Source of the DNA: Streptomyces niger
GTDB lineage: Bacteria; Actinomycetota; Actinomycetes; Streptomycetales; Streptomycetaceae
Reading direction: 5' to 3'
Length of the DNA: 64,000 bases
NCBI RefSeq assembly: GCF_000718305.1
Contig: NZ_JOFQ01000012.1
Span: forward strand, 202,261 to 266,260
A program made the translations under genes and the position numbers. Shown here piece by piece: positions 40,863-49,633 of this stretch (the stretch's first letter is position 1; every line of letters starts with the position of its first letter). The notes under the pieces are model-generated. The model did not search any database. It had not been told where the DNA came from and saw nothing but the letters and a program-made list of their open reading frames with translations.

Positions 40863-41246
40863 GCCCGGACGGTAGCACCCGCCATGGCGCTCGGAAACCT
40901 CTCTGAGACAGCGCTGTCACGCTCATGGTGTGACAACGCTGTCCCGGTTACCTGATCACCGGTACGACCCTCAACTACTCGCGTCAAACAGGGGCATAGC
41001 ATCCGCGAGCGGTCGGGAAATTACCTCGACGTAACGCGTTGACTTCCCTCACGCCTCCTCCTAGCGTGCAAGCGTTGTTACGGAGTGACCGCCGCCTTCC
41101 CCCGCTCCTGCACCCCTCTTCCCCTCAATGGCCCTCTATCGGGCGTCTCTTGTTTCTGCTTGCCCGGGATGCGGAAGACAGCGCAGTCACACGGTCGGTG
41201 TACCGCACGGCATCCGGTGTGCGGTGCCCAGCTGCCAGGAGAGACA
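40863..41246. promoter_or_regulatory. 384-bp divergent control region, LacI / ABC operon
   Basis: No gene seen. Two LacI-type palindromes near the repressor start: GACAGCGCTGTC (40907-40918, perfect) and GACAACGCTGTC (40932-40943), centres 25 bp apart. On the operon side TTGACT (41039-41044), 17 bp, TAGCGT (41062-41067) form a promoter, and the related GCAAGCGTTGTTAC (41068-41081) covers its transcription start. About 170 bp of untranslated leader follow before the binding-protein gene. Confidence 0.65.
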
Positions 41247-42551
41247 GTGAAGACCAGGACCACCAGAGCCGTCCGGAGCGCCTGTGCCGGGCTCCTCGGA
41301 CTCACCGCCGTGACCGCCTGCGGCACCTCCGGCGGCGCGCCGCCCGCCGCGAAAGCCGGCACGTTCGAGGGCCGCGGCCCCATCACGTACGTCGCGGGCA
41401 AGGACACCACCGGCACCGTGCAAGCCGTGCTCGACCGGTGGAACAAGGCCCACCCCGACGAGAAGGTCACCTTCGTCCAACTGCCCACCGACCCCGACGC
41501 GCAGCGCCAGCAAATGATCCAGAACGCCGAGATCAAGTCCGACGCGTTCACGGTGCTCTCCCTCGACGCCGTCTGGACCACGGAGTTCGCCGCTCACCGC
41601 TGGGTCGACCGGCTGCCCGCCGACCGCTTTCCGCTCGGCAGGATGCTCGACCCGATCGTGGGGACGGCCACCTACCGGGGCGGCCTGTACGCGGTTCCGG
41701 CCACCTCCGACGGCGGCATGCTCTACTACCGCACCGATCTGTTGCGCCGCGCCGGCATCGCCGAACCACCGACCACCTGGGCGGAGATGAAGGCCGACTG
41801 CGCGAAGGTGAAGAAGCTGCCCGAGGCGCACGGGATGTCCTGCTACGCCGGCCAGTTCCAGAAGTACGAAGGCCTCACCGTCAACGTCGCCGAGGCCGTC
41901 AACTCCGCGGGCGGCACCGTCACCGACGCCCGCGGCCGCCCGCACCTGGACACCCCGCAGGCCAAGGCCGGGCTGGACTTCCTCGTCGACGCCGTCCGGG
42001 ACGGCACGGTCCCGAAGGAGGCCATCACCTACCAGGAGGAGGACGCCCGGCAGGCCTTCCAGGCCGGGAAGCTGATCTTCGAGCGCCAGTGGCCCTACAT
42101 GTACCCGCTGGCCGCGAAGAAGGACGGCTCCAGCAAGGTCGCCGGGAAGTTCGGCGTGGCCCCGCTGCCCGGCCTGCACGGGCCCGGCGCCTCCAGCCTC
42201 GGCGGCCACAACCTCGCCCTCACCGCCTCCGCCAAGAACAAGGCCACCGCGCTGGACTTCATCGAGTTCTTCACCAACGAGGAGAACCAGCGCTTCTCCC
42301 TCAAGTACGCGCCCGCCGCGCCCACGTACGCGTCGCTCTACCAGGACCCCGCCCTGGTGAAGACGTATCCCTACCTCCCCACGCTCAAGCGGTCGATCCT
42401 GCACGCCGTGCCGCGCCCGCGCGTCTTCCGGTACGGCGACCTGACCGCGGCCGTGCAGCGCGCGGCGTACGCCGCGCTGACCGGCGAGAAGAGCAGCGTC
42501 CAGGCGCTCAAGGACCTCCAGCGGGCGCTGCGGCACCCCATGGCCGAGTAA
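41247..42551 (+). CDS. Sugar ABC transporter substrate-binding lipoprotein
   Basis: 434 residues. A lipoprotein signal (VKTRTTRAVRSACAGLLGL, lipobox TAVTAC followed by G) anchors it outside the membrane. The rest is a family 1 binding protein: ITYVAGKDTTGTVQAVLDRWNK, YRGGLYAVPATSDGGMLYYRTD and the C-terminal SLGGHNLALTASAKNKATALDFIEFFTNEENQ. AGGAG precedes the GTG at 41247. The alpha-glucosidase downstream suggests that the cargo is an alpha-glucoside such as maltose, trehalose or a related oligosaccharide. Confidence 0.93.
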   Translation: MKTRTTRAVRSACAGLLGLTAVTACGTSGGAPPAAKAGTFEGRGPITYVAGKDTTGTVQAVLDRWNKAHPDEKVTFVQLPTDPDAQRQQMIQNAEIKSDAFTVLSLDAVWTTEFAAHRWVDRLPADRFPLGRMLDPIVGTATYRGGLYAVPATSDGGMLYYRTDLLRRAGIAEPPTTWAEMKADCAKVKKLPEAHGMSCYAGQFQKYEGLTVNVAEAVNSAGGTVTDARGRPHLDTPQAKAGLDFLVDAVRDGTVPKEAITYQEEDARQAFQAGKLIFERQWPYMYPLAAKKDGSSKVAGKFGVAPLPGLHGPGASSLGGHNLALTASAKNKATALDFIEFFTNEENQRFSLKYAPAAPTYASLYQDPALVKTYPYLPTLKRSILHAVPRPRVFRYGDLTAAVQRAAYAALTGEKSSVQALKDLQRALRHPMAE

Positions 42552-42565
42552 GGAGCCACGCCCCG

Positions 42566-43597
42566 ATGGCCGAGACACAGACGCCCGCCCGGCCCGCACC
42601 GCCGGCCGCGCGCAGCGAACGACCCACCGCGCCCGCCCGGCGCCGCCGCCCGCCCCGGGCCACCGCGGGCACCGCCCGGCTCGCCGCCCTCCTGGTGTCG
42701 CCCACCCTGCTCGTCCTCGGCGTCGTCGTGCTCTACCCGACGATCGTCGCCCTGCAGCAGTCGCTGTACGGCACCCGGCGCCTGGACCCGAAGACCGGAT
42801 TCGTCGAGGACAGCGAGCCGTTCGTCGGGCTCCAGAACTTCGCCGCGATCTTCGACGAGGCCGGCAGCCGCTTCTGGAACGCCTTCTGGAACACCACGTT
42901 CCTCACCGTCACCACGGTCCTTCTGGAGACCCTCATCGGGGTGGCCATGGCGCTGATCATGCACCGTGCCTTCCGCGGCCGCGCCCTGGTCCGCGCGAGC
43001 ATCCTCATCCCGTGGGCCATCCCCACCGCCGTCACGGGCCTGCTCTGGCGCTGGATCTTCCACAGCGACGGCATCGCCAACGCCCTGATCGGCCACCAAG
43101 TGCTCTGGACCACCGAGGGGTTCCACGCCAAGGTCGCCGTCATCGTCGCCGACGTGTGGAAGACCGCGCCCTTCGTCGGCCTGCTCGTCCTGGCCGGCCT
43201 TCAGGTCATCCCTGACGAGGTGTACGAAGCGGCGCGCATCGACGGAGCCGGGGTGCTGCGCCGGTTCCGGCACATCACCCTGCCGCTGGTGAAGCCGGCG
43301 CTGCTGGTGGCCGTGTTGTTCCGTACGCTGGACGCACTCAGGATGTTCGACCTGCCGTACATCCTGATCGGCGCGCAGAAGACCTCGGTGGAGACGCTGT
43401 CGATGCTCGCCCAGGACCAGGCCGCCAACGTGCGGTTCGGCCCGGCCTCCGCCTATGCGGTGCTCCTCTTCGTCTACGTGTTCCTCATCGCGCTGGCCTT
43501 CGTACGGCTGCTCGGCGCGGACATCGTGGGGGACGACGGCAAGTCCGCGCGGCGCCGCCGGCGGCTGCCGCGCCGTCCTCAGGGGGTTGCGGCGTGA
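42566..43597 (+). CDS. Sugar ABC transporter permease (MalF-type)
   Basis: 343 residues, six core helices after a basic proline-rich cytoplasmic N-terminus. The EAA loop that contacts the ATPase is EAARIDGAGVLRRFRHITLPLVKP. It lies 14 nt after the binding protein and overlaps the next permease by 4 nt (GTGA). No ATPase gene occurs in the operon; in Streptomyces such importers share the multi-sugar ATPase MsiK, encoded elsewhere. Confidence 0.93.
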   Translation: MAETQTPARPAPPAARSERPTAPARRRRPPRATAGTARLAALLVSPTLLVLGVVVLYPTIVALQQSLYGTRRLDPKTGFVEDSEPFVGLQNFAAIFDEAGSRFWNAFWNTTFLTVTTVLLETLIGVAMALIMHRAFRGRALVRASILIPWAIPTAVTGLLWRWIFHSDGIANALIGHQVLWTTEGFHAKVAVIVADVWKTAPFVGLLVLAGLQVIPDEVYEAARIDGAGVLRRFRHITLPLVKPALLVAVLFRTLDALRMFDLPYILIGAQKTSVETLSMLAQDQAANVRFGPASAYAVLLFVYVFLIALAFVRLLGADIVGDDGKSARRRRRLPRRPQGVAA

Positions 43598-44427
43598 CAC
43601 TCCCGGCAAGCCTCCGCAAGTGCCTGTTGTTCCTCGGTGTCGCCGCGGTCGTGGCCTACTGCCTCGCGCCGTTCGGCTGGATGCTGGTCTCCAGCCTGCG
43701 CCGCACCTCCGACATCTTCGACAACTCCCCGCTGCCGTCCCCGCCCTCCCTGGAGAACTACCGCGCGGTCTTCGACCCCTCCCAGGCCTTCACCCGCGCT
43801 CTCCTCAACAGCCTGGTCGTGGCGGGCGTGACCACCTGCCTCGCGCTGCTCCTCGCCACGTTCACCGCGTACGCCATGGCCCGGCTGGAGTTCCGCCTCA
43901 AGCGGCTGGTGCTCACCCTGATCATCGCGACCTCGATGTTCCCGGTGGTCTCGATCGCCGTGCCGCTGCTGAAGCTCTTCGTGGGCCTGGGCTGGATCAA
44001 CACCTACCAGGCCATGATCGTGCCCAGCATGTCCTTCACCCTGCCGCTGGCGGTCTGGAACCTCACCGCCTTCTTCCGGCAGCTCCCCGACGATCTGGAA
44101 CAGGCCGCCATGGTCGACGGCTGCACCCGCGGCCAGGCCTTCCGCAGGGTCATCGTGCCGCTCGCCGCGCCCGGCCTGTTCACCACCGCGATCATCACCT
44201 TCATCGCGGCGTGGAACGAGTTCCTCATCGCCCTGTCCATGACCAACAAGCCGGAGATGCAGACCGCGCCCGTCGCGATCTCCAAGTTCTCCGGCGCCAC
44301 CCGGTTCGAGACGCCGTTCGGCAGCCAGATGGCGGCCGGGGTGCTCGTGACCGTACCGCTCGTCATCGTGGTGCTGCTCTTCCAGCGCCGGATCGTCGCC
44401 GGCCTCACCGCCGGTGCCGCGAAGTGA
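43594..44427 (+). CDS. Sugar ABC transporter permease (MalG-type)
   Basis: 277 residues, six helices. EAA loop EQAAMVDGCTRGQAFRRVIVPLAAP. FGWMLVSSLRRTSDIF after helix 1 and WNEFLIALSMTN near the C-terminus are typical of MalG-like permeases. GTG start at 43594 overlaps the previous stop, so the two permeases are made in equal amounts. Confidence 0.93.
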   Translation: MTLPASLRKCLLFLGVAAVVAYCLAPFGWMLVSSLRRTSDIFDNSPLPSPPSLENYRAVFDPSQAFTRALLNSLVVAGVTTCLALLLATFTAYAMARLEFRLKRLVLTLIIATSMFPVVSIAVPLLKLFVGLGWINTYQAMIVPSMSFTLPLAVWNLTAFFRQLPDDLEQAAMVDGCTRGQAFRRVIVPLAAPGLFTTAIITFIAAWNEFLIALSMTNKPEMQTAPVAISKFSGATRFETPFGSQMAAGVLVTVPLVIVVLLFQRRIVAGLTAGAAK

Positions 44428-44489
44428 CCCAGACTGCCCGTACCTCGTCCGTACCTCGTCCGTGCCTCGCCGTACAAGGAGTACGTCCC

Positions 44490-46130
44490 ATGACCCGCAC
44501 CGCACCCTGGTGGCGCGACGCCGTCATCTACCAGGTCTACATCCGCAGCTTCGCCGACGGGAACGGCGACGGCATCGGCGACATCGCCGGCATCCGCTCC
44601 CGCCTGCCCTACCTGAAGTCGCTCGGCGTGGACGCGATCTGGATCAACCCCTGGTACAAGTCCCCGCAGGCCGACCACGGTTACGACGTGGCCGACTTCC
44701 GGGCGATCGACCCGCGGTTCGGCACCGTCGAGGAGGCCGAGGCGCTCATCGAGGAGGCGCACGCCGCAGGCCTCCGCGTCATCCCGGACATCGTGCCGAA
44801 CCACACCTCCGACCAGCACGCATGGTTCCGCGCCGCGCTGGCCGCCGGGCCCGGCAGCCCCGAGCGCGACCGGTACGTCTTCCGCGACGGCCGCGGCCCC
44901 GACGGCGCCGAGCCGCCCAACGACTGGCGGTCCTGCTTCGGCGGCCGCGCCTGGACCCGGGTGCCCGACGGGCAGTGGTACCTCCACCTCTTCGCGCCCG
45001 AACAGCCCGACCTCAACTGGGACCACCCCGACGTCCTGGCCGAGTTCGAGGACATCCTGCGGTTCTGGTTCCGGCGCGGCGTCGACGGCTTCCGCATCGA
45101 CGTCGCCCACGGCCTGGTCAAACACCCCGAGCTGCCCGACCTGCCGGACCTCCCGGCACCGGCCGACCGCGTCCCCGGCGAACACCTGGACCACCCGCAC
45201 TGGGACCGCGACGAGGTGCACCAGATCTACCGCGCCTGGCGCCGGGTCGCCGACGAGTTCCCCGGCGACCGCGCCTTCGTCGCCGAGGCCTGGGCCGACA
45301 CCCCCGAACGACTCGCCGCCTACGTACGCAGCGACGGCCTGCACACCGCCTTCAACTTCGACTTCCTCATGGCGAGCTGGGACCCGAAGGAGCTGCGCGC
45401 GGTCATCGACCACTCCCTCGCCATGCTCGGCGCGGTCGGCGCCCCCGCCACCTGGGTCCTCTCCAACCACGACGTGGTGCGCCACCCCAGCCGCTACGGC
45501 CGCGAGGTCGTCAAGAAGTGGGTCGCCAACGAGACGTACCGGCCCGAAGGCCCGCTCGACCTCGCGCTCGGCACCCGCCGCGCCCGCGCCGCAGCGCTCC
45601 TGATGCTCGCGCTGCCCGGCGGCGCCTACGTCTACCAGGGCGAGGAACTGGGCCTGCCCGAGGTCGAGGACCTGCCCGAGGACGTGCTCCAGGACCCCAC
45701 CTGGGAGCGGTCCGACCACACCGACCGCGGCCGGGACGGCTGCCGGGTGCCGATCCCGTGGTCCGGCGACCGGGCCCCGTACGGCTTCAGCCCGGACGGC
45801 GCGACCGGCGAGCCCTGGCTGCCCCAGCCGCCGCTGTGGCGGGAGCTGAGCGTCGCCGCGCAAGAAGACGACGCGGACTCCATGCTGACGCTGTACCGCC
45901 GCGCCCTGCGCATCCGCCGCGAGCACCCCGCCCTGGGCGACGGCTCGATGGCCTGGCAGGATGCCCCCGCCGGCGTCCTCGCCTTCCACCGCGAGCCCGG
46001 CTTCCTGTGCCTCGTCAACCTCTCGGCCGAGCCGTATCCTCTCCCGGAGCACGCGGAGGTACTGCTGGCCAGCGGCCCGCTCGCGGACGGCCGGCTGGCC
46101 CCGGACCACGCGGTGTGGCTCGCCCTGTGA
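44490..46130 (+). CDS. Alpha-glucosidase, glycoside hydrolase family 13
   Basis: 546 residues. The (beta/alpha)8 GH13 regions are all present: DIVPNHTSDQH, DGFRIDVAHGL with nucleophile D204, FVAEAW with acid/base E266, and LSNHDVVRH with D328. There is no signal peptide, so it acts in the cytoplasm on the imported sugar. The opening WWRDAVIYQVYIRSFADGNGDGIGD is typical of oligo-1,6-glucosidase and alpha-glucosidase. AAGGAG supports the ATG at 44490. It lies 62 nt after the permeases and is part of the same operon, releasing glucose from the cargo. Confidence 0.93.
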   Translation: MTRTAPWWRDAVIYQVYIRSFADGNGDGIGDIAGIRSRLPYLKSLGVDAIWINPWYKSPQADHGYDVADFRAIDPRFGTVEEAEALIEEAHAAGLRVIPDIVPNHTSDQHAWFRAALAAGPGSPERDRYVFRDGRGPDGAEPPNDWRSCFGGRAWTRVPDGQWYLHLFAPEQPDLNWDHPDVLAEFEDILRFWFRRGVDGFRIDVAHGLVKHPELPDLPDLPAPADRVPGEHLDHPHWDRDEVHQIYRAWRRVADEFPGDRAFVAEAWADTPERLAAYVRSDGLHTAFNFDFLMASWDPKELRAVIDHSLAMLGAVGAPATWVLSNHDVVRHPSRYGREVVKKWVANETYRPEGPLDLALGTRRARAAALLMLALPGGAYVYQGEELGLPEVEDLPEDVLQDPTWERSDHTDRGRDGCRVPIPWSGDRAPYGFSPDGATGEPWLPQPPLWRELSVAAQEDDADSMLTLYRRALRIRREHPALGDGSMAWQDAPAGVLAFHREPGFLCLVNLSAEPYPLPEHAEVLLASGPLADGRLAPDHAVWLAL

Positions 46131-46150
46131 CCACCGAAGGAGCACCTGAC

Positions 46151-47185
46151 ATGGAGTACCGCACCCTCGGCACCGGAGGATGCGCCGTCTCGGCCCTCGC
46201 GCTGGGCACGATGACCTTCGGCCACGAGACCGACGAGGCGGGCGCGCACGCCCAGTTGGACCGGTTCGTCGAGGCCGGCGGCACCCTCGTGGACACCGCC
46301 GACGTCTACACCGCCGGCGCCTCCGAGGAGATCATCGGCCGCTGGCTCGCCGCCCGCCCCGCCGACGTCACCGACCGCATCGTCCTCGCCTCCAAGGGCC
46401 GCTTCCCCATGGCCGAGGACCCGAACGGCGCCGGGCTCTCCCGCCGCCACCTGCACCGGGCGCTGGACGCGTCGCTGCGCCGCCTCGGCATCGAGACGAT
46501 CGACCTGTACCAGGTGCACGCCTGGGACCCGCTGACGCCCGTCGAGGAGACCCTGCGCTTCCTGGACGACGCGGTGCGCCAGGGCAAGGTCCACTACATC
46601 GGGCTGTCCAACTTCACCGGCTGGCAGCTCCAGAAGACCGTGGACGTCGCCGACTTCCGCGGCCTGGCCCGCCCCGTCACCCTCCAGCCGCAGTACAGCC
46701 TGGTCTCCCGCGAGATCGAATGGGAGATCGTGCCGGCCTGCGTCTCCGAAGGGCTCGGCCTGCTCCCGTGGAGCCCGCTGGGCGGCGGCTGGCTGACCGG
46801 TAAGTACCGGCGGGACGCCCGGCCTTCCGGCGCGACCCGGCTCGGCGAGAACCCCGAGCGCGGCGTCGAGGCGTACGACCGGCGCGGCGCCGTCGAGCGC
46901 ACCTGGGACGTCGTCGACGAGGTGCGCGCGGTGGCCGAGGAGCGCGGCGTCTCCATGGCGCAGGTCGCGCTCGCGTGGGTGCGCGACCGGCCGGCCGTGT
47001 CCTCGGTGATCCTCGGCGCCCGCACCGTGGCACAGCTGGACGACAACCTCGCCTCGGCCGGCCTCCGGCTGTCGGAGGAGGAACGCGCCCGGCTGGACAA
47101 GGCCAGCGACCCCGGTGCCGCCGACTACCCGTACGGCGGCCCGGGCCAGGAGCAGCGCAGCCGGAACGTGGCCGGCGGGCGCTGA
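46151..47185 (+). CDS. Aldo/keto reductase
   Basis: 344 residues of the AKR fold. The catalytic tetrad is visible: D and Y in DTADVYTAG, K in ASKGRF and H in YQVHAWD. The NADPH site is suggested by WSPLGGGWLTGKY and ILGARTVAQLDDNLA. It begins 20 nt after the alpha-glucosidase and closes the operon. In this context it may reduce or oxidise a keto-sugar derived from the imported glycoside, but the substrate is unproven. A strong terminator follows. Confidence 0.92.
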   Translation: MEYRTLGTGGCAVSALALGTMTFGHETDEAGAHAQLDRFVEAGGTLVDTADVYTAGASEEIIGRWLAARPADVTDRIVLASKGRFPMAEDPNGAGLSRRHLHRALDASLRRLGIETIDLYQVHAWDPLTPVEETLRFLDDAVRQGKVHYIGLSNFTGWQLQKTVDVADFRGLARPVTLQPQYSLVSREIEWEIVPACVSEGLGLLPWSPLGGGWLTGKYRRDARPSGATRLGENPERGVEAYDRRGAVERTWDVVDEVRAVAEERGVSMAQVALAWVRDRPAVSSVILGARTVAQLDDNLASAGLRLSEEERARLDKASDPGAADYPYGGPGQEQRSRNVAGGR

Positions 47186-47199
47186 GGGACGGGCACGGC

Positions 47200-47241
47200 G
47201 CGGCGGCCGGCGGGCCCGGGAAGGGACCCGCCGGCCGCCGC
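47200..47241. terminator. Bidirectional terminator, aldo/keto reductase / amidase
   Basis: GCGGCGGCCGGCGGG (47200-47214), 12-nt loop, CCCGCCGGCCGCCGC (47227-47241): a perfect 15-bp stem between convergent genes. Confidence 0.85.
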
Positions 47242-47248
47242 GGTGGTG

Positions 47249-49240
47249 TCAGCGCCCGGACCAGCGGACGTCGACGTCCGCCGCCCGGACGTAGCCGACC
47301 CGGTGGCCGACCTGGATCTCGTAGTACACGTCCTTGCCGCGCACGACGGCGTGCTTGCTCGTGTCGAACGTGGGCGCGTAGAAGTACTCGCCGTGCGTCC
47401 GGCCGCCGATCACGTACCGCTGGCCGGCCTTGAGGGCGTACGGCAGCGGCGAGACCGCCTGGACCGGGACGTCCGCCGGGTACGCCGCCTTCTCCGGGTA
47501 CGCCCGGCCGTAGACCGGGATCTCGGTCCGGCCCTCCTTGGGCGTGGCCACCCAGCCCTTGGCGTTGACCGCCGTCGGCTCCGACCCGGGGTTCTCGAAC
47601 CACGCCTTCTGGCCGAGGTACCAGATCGCCGTCCAGTCGCCCTTGCGGTCCGCGACCGCGAACTGCTGGCCGGTGCTGGCACGCGCGCCGGTGTCGTTCA
47701 CGCCGATGGTGGAGTCGGCGCCGTTCGGATGCAGCCCCTCGTCCTTCACCAGCGGGGCGTCCTCACTGGGCGCGGAGTGCAGCCGCACCGCGCCCGAGCC
47801 GTGCGGGGCACACGGCTGGCCCGCCTTCTCGCAGTCGGTGTACGGCGGTTCGTTCATCTCGTAGACCGGGTCGATCGTGACGAGACCGCCGCGTGGGCCC
47901 GCGGTGGGCGTCAACGGCCGCCCCAGCAGCGCGAAGTAGTGGTCCCAGTCCCAGTAGGGGCCGGGGTCGGTGTGCATGCCCTTGATCGTCGAGGTGGTGG
48001 TGCCCGGCACGTTGTCGTGTCCGAGGATGTGCTGCCGGTCCAGCGGGATGTCGTACTTGTGCGCCAGGTACCGCACCAGCCGCGCCGAGGTCCGGTACAT
48101 CGCCTCCGTGTACCAGGCGTCCGGCGCGACCAGGAACCCCTCGTGCTCCAGGCCGATGGAGCGGGAGTTGATGTACCAGTTGCCCGCGTGCCAGCCGACG
48201 TCCTTGGTCGGCACGTGCTGGGCGATCAGCCCGTCGGAGGAGCGCAGGCTGTAGTGCCAGGACACGTAGGTCGGGTCCTGGACCAGCTTCAGAGTCGTCT
48301 CCCACGTCGCCTCCGTGTCGTGGATGACGATGTAGTCGACGCTCTGGTCCTCGGGGCGGTCCGCCAGGTCGTGGTTGCCGTAGTCGTCGTCGGGAAGCTC
48401 CTGGTACGGCGCGGGCACCGACTCGCACGCCACGCTCGACGGGCACTCGGTCCGATCCCCGGTCGCCTTGCGCAGGCCCAGCACGCGGGTCTGAGCGCGG
48501 TCGGGGGAGAGGCCGGGGGACTTGGCGAGGGTGACGCGCTGCCCCGCGTCGGTCGTGCGGGACGCGCCACCGCGCAGCACGTCGTAGACCTGGTCGGCGA
48601 AGACCGTGGCGGTCCGGGAGTCGCTCGCGCCGGAGTAGCGGGCCACGGCGGCGTACCAGTCGGCCGGGTCCGCGCTCGCCTTCAGGCCGAGCCGGCGCTG
48701 CTGGTCGGCGAGGAGGGCCGCGCCGCCCCTGACGTTCGCCGCGGCGTTTTCCCGCAGCTCGCGCGCGGAGAGGCCGGTGAGCGCCGCGGCCTTCGGCAGG
48801 GTCTTCAGCCGAGCCGGCAGGTCGGCGGCCGCGGGCGGCTTCGCCTCGACGGTCTTCCGGGGGCGCGCGGAGTCGCCGCGGGCGTCCTCACTGCCGTCGC
48901 TGTGGTGCGGCGCCTCCTTGGCGAGCGCGGCCCGTGCGTCGGTGAGGTGCATGGGGCCGTAGCCGCCGGCCACGCTGGGCGCGCCACGGTGGCCGTCCCA
49001 GCGGGACTCCAGGTACGAGACGGCCAGCAGCACGCTCTGCGGCACGTCGTACCGGGCGGCGGCGTCGGCGAACGCGCGCTGGAGCGAGCCGGTGTCCGAG
49101 CCGGCGGTGGCGTGGGGCGCGGCCGAGACCAGGGGCAGCAGGAGCGCGGACGCCGCAACCGCGGTCGCCGCCCTCCTGGTCGTTCTGCGGGTGCGGACGG
49201 CGTCACGTCTGGCGACGCCGACGGGAGCGGATCCTCGCAA
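47249..49240 (-). CDS. Secreted N-acetylmuramoyl-L-alanine amidase (Amidase_2/PGRP)
   Basis: 663 residues from TTG at 49240, chosen because GAGGAGG lies 5 nt upstream; the longer frame to 49348 has no such site. A signal peptide with paired arginines (RRTTRRAATAVAASALLLPLVS, then PHATAG) is followed by a lysozyme-like helical region (AARYDVPQSVLLAVSYLESRWDG). The zinc amidase domain follows: VDYIVIHDTEATWETT with the first histidine, WHAGNWYINSRSIGLEHEG, and GHDNVPGTTTSTIKGMHTDPGPYWDW. An SH3-like C-terminal region follows. It would cleave the stem peptide from muramic acid in the cell wall. It is followed (minus strand) by the terminator it shares with the reductase. Confidence 0.92.
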   Translation of the reverse strand: MRGSAPVGVARRDAVRTRRTTRRAATAVAASALLLPLVSAAPHATAGSDTGSLQRAFADAAARYDVPQSVLLAVSYLESRWDGHRGAPSVAGGYGPMHLTDARAALAKEAPHHSDGSEDARGDSARPRKTVEAKPPAAADLPARLKTLPKAAALTGLSARELRENAAANVRGGAALLADQQRRLGLKASADPADWYAAVARYSGASDSRTATVFADQVYDVLRGGASRTTDAGQRVTLAKSPGLSPDRAQTRVLGLRKATGDRTECPSSVACESVPAPYQELPDDDYGNHDLADRPEDQSVDYIVIHDTEATWETTLKLVQDPTYVSWHYSLRSSDGLIAQHVPTKDVGWHAGNWYINSRSIGLEHEGFLVAPDAWYTEAMYRTSARLVRYLAHKYDIPLDRQHILGHDNVPGTTTSTIKGMHTDPGPYWDWDHYFALLGRPLTPTAGPRGGLVTIDPVYEMNEPPYTDCEKAGQPCAPHGSGAVRLHSAPSEDAPLVKDEGLHPNGADSTIGVNDTGARASTGQQFAVADRKGDWTAIWYLGQKAWFENPGSEPTAVNAKGWVATPKEGRTEIPVYGRAYPEKAAYPADVPVQAVSPLPYALKAGQRYVIGGRTHGEYFYAPTFDTSKHAVVRGKDVYYEIQVGHRVGYVRAADVDVRWSGR

Positions 49241-49633
49241 TGCAGCCTCCTCGGGCCGGCCCGTACCGGGCGGTGTGGCGGATGGTGCGCCGTTGGGCGT
49301 GCGGGAACCCGACAAGAGGTATCGGTTCACCGACGATCCGTCAATCACCCTGCATCCGGGTGATTCCGCAGGTGGGCACGGGCCCGGAGAGGTTTTCGCG
49401 CGCCGGGCTCCGGGCCTGGGACGCGTCAGTGGTGTGGACCAATCGTGGGCAACGTCGAGCCGGTGGACCTCGGGTTCCGCACCGTCGCGTGGTGCGTGTG
49501 GGTGATGCCCCGAAGGCCGCGGTGGTACGCCACCCGTGTGAGGCCGTACGCCACCCCTGTGGCGCGGCTGCGTACGCGCACAGAAGCGGCGCGCCCCTGC
49601 ACAGGCGCGCCGCTCCGTCCCCCCGTCAGCGGA
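49241..49633. other. 393-bp region upstream of the amidase
   Basis: No gene seen. It holds a 23-bp inverted repeat AATCACCC-N7-GGGTGATT (49343-49365) about 100 bp before the amidase start, direct repeats of GTACGCCACCCSTGTG around 49528 and 49549, and the terminator of the phosphotransferase gene at its end. Confidence 0.5.
49584..49613 (-). terminator. Hairpin terminator after the phosphotransferase
   Basis: AGCGGCGCGCC (49584-49594), 8-nt loop, GGCGCGCCGCT (49603-49613), a perfect 11-bp stem just past the stop at 49634 on the minus strand. Confidence 0.75.

Noticed and set aside
49241..49440. A possible c-di-AMP riboswitch upstream of the cell-wall amidase
   Set aside because: Such riboswitches occur before Streptomyces wall hydrolases, but I could not match the conserved core blocks. 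Only a simple inverted repeat is evident.
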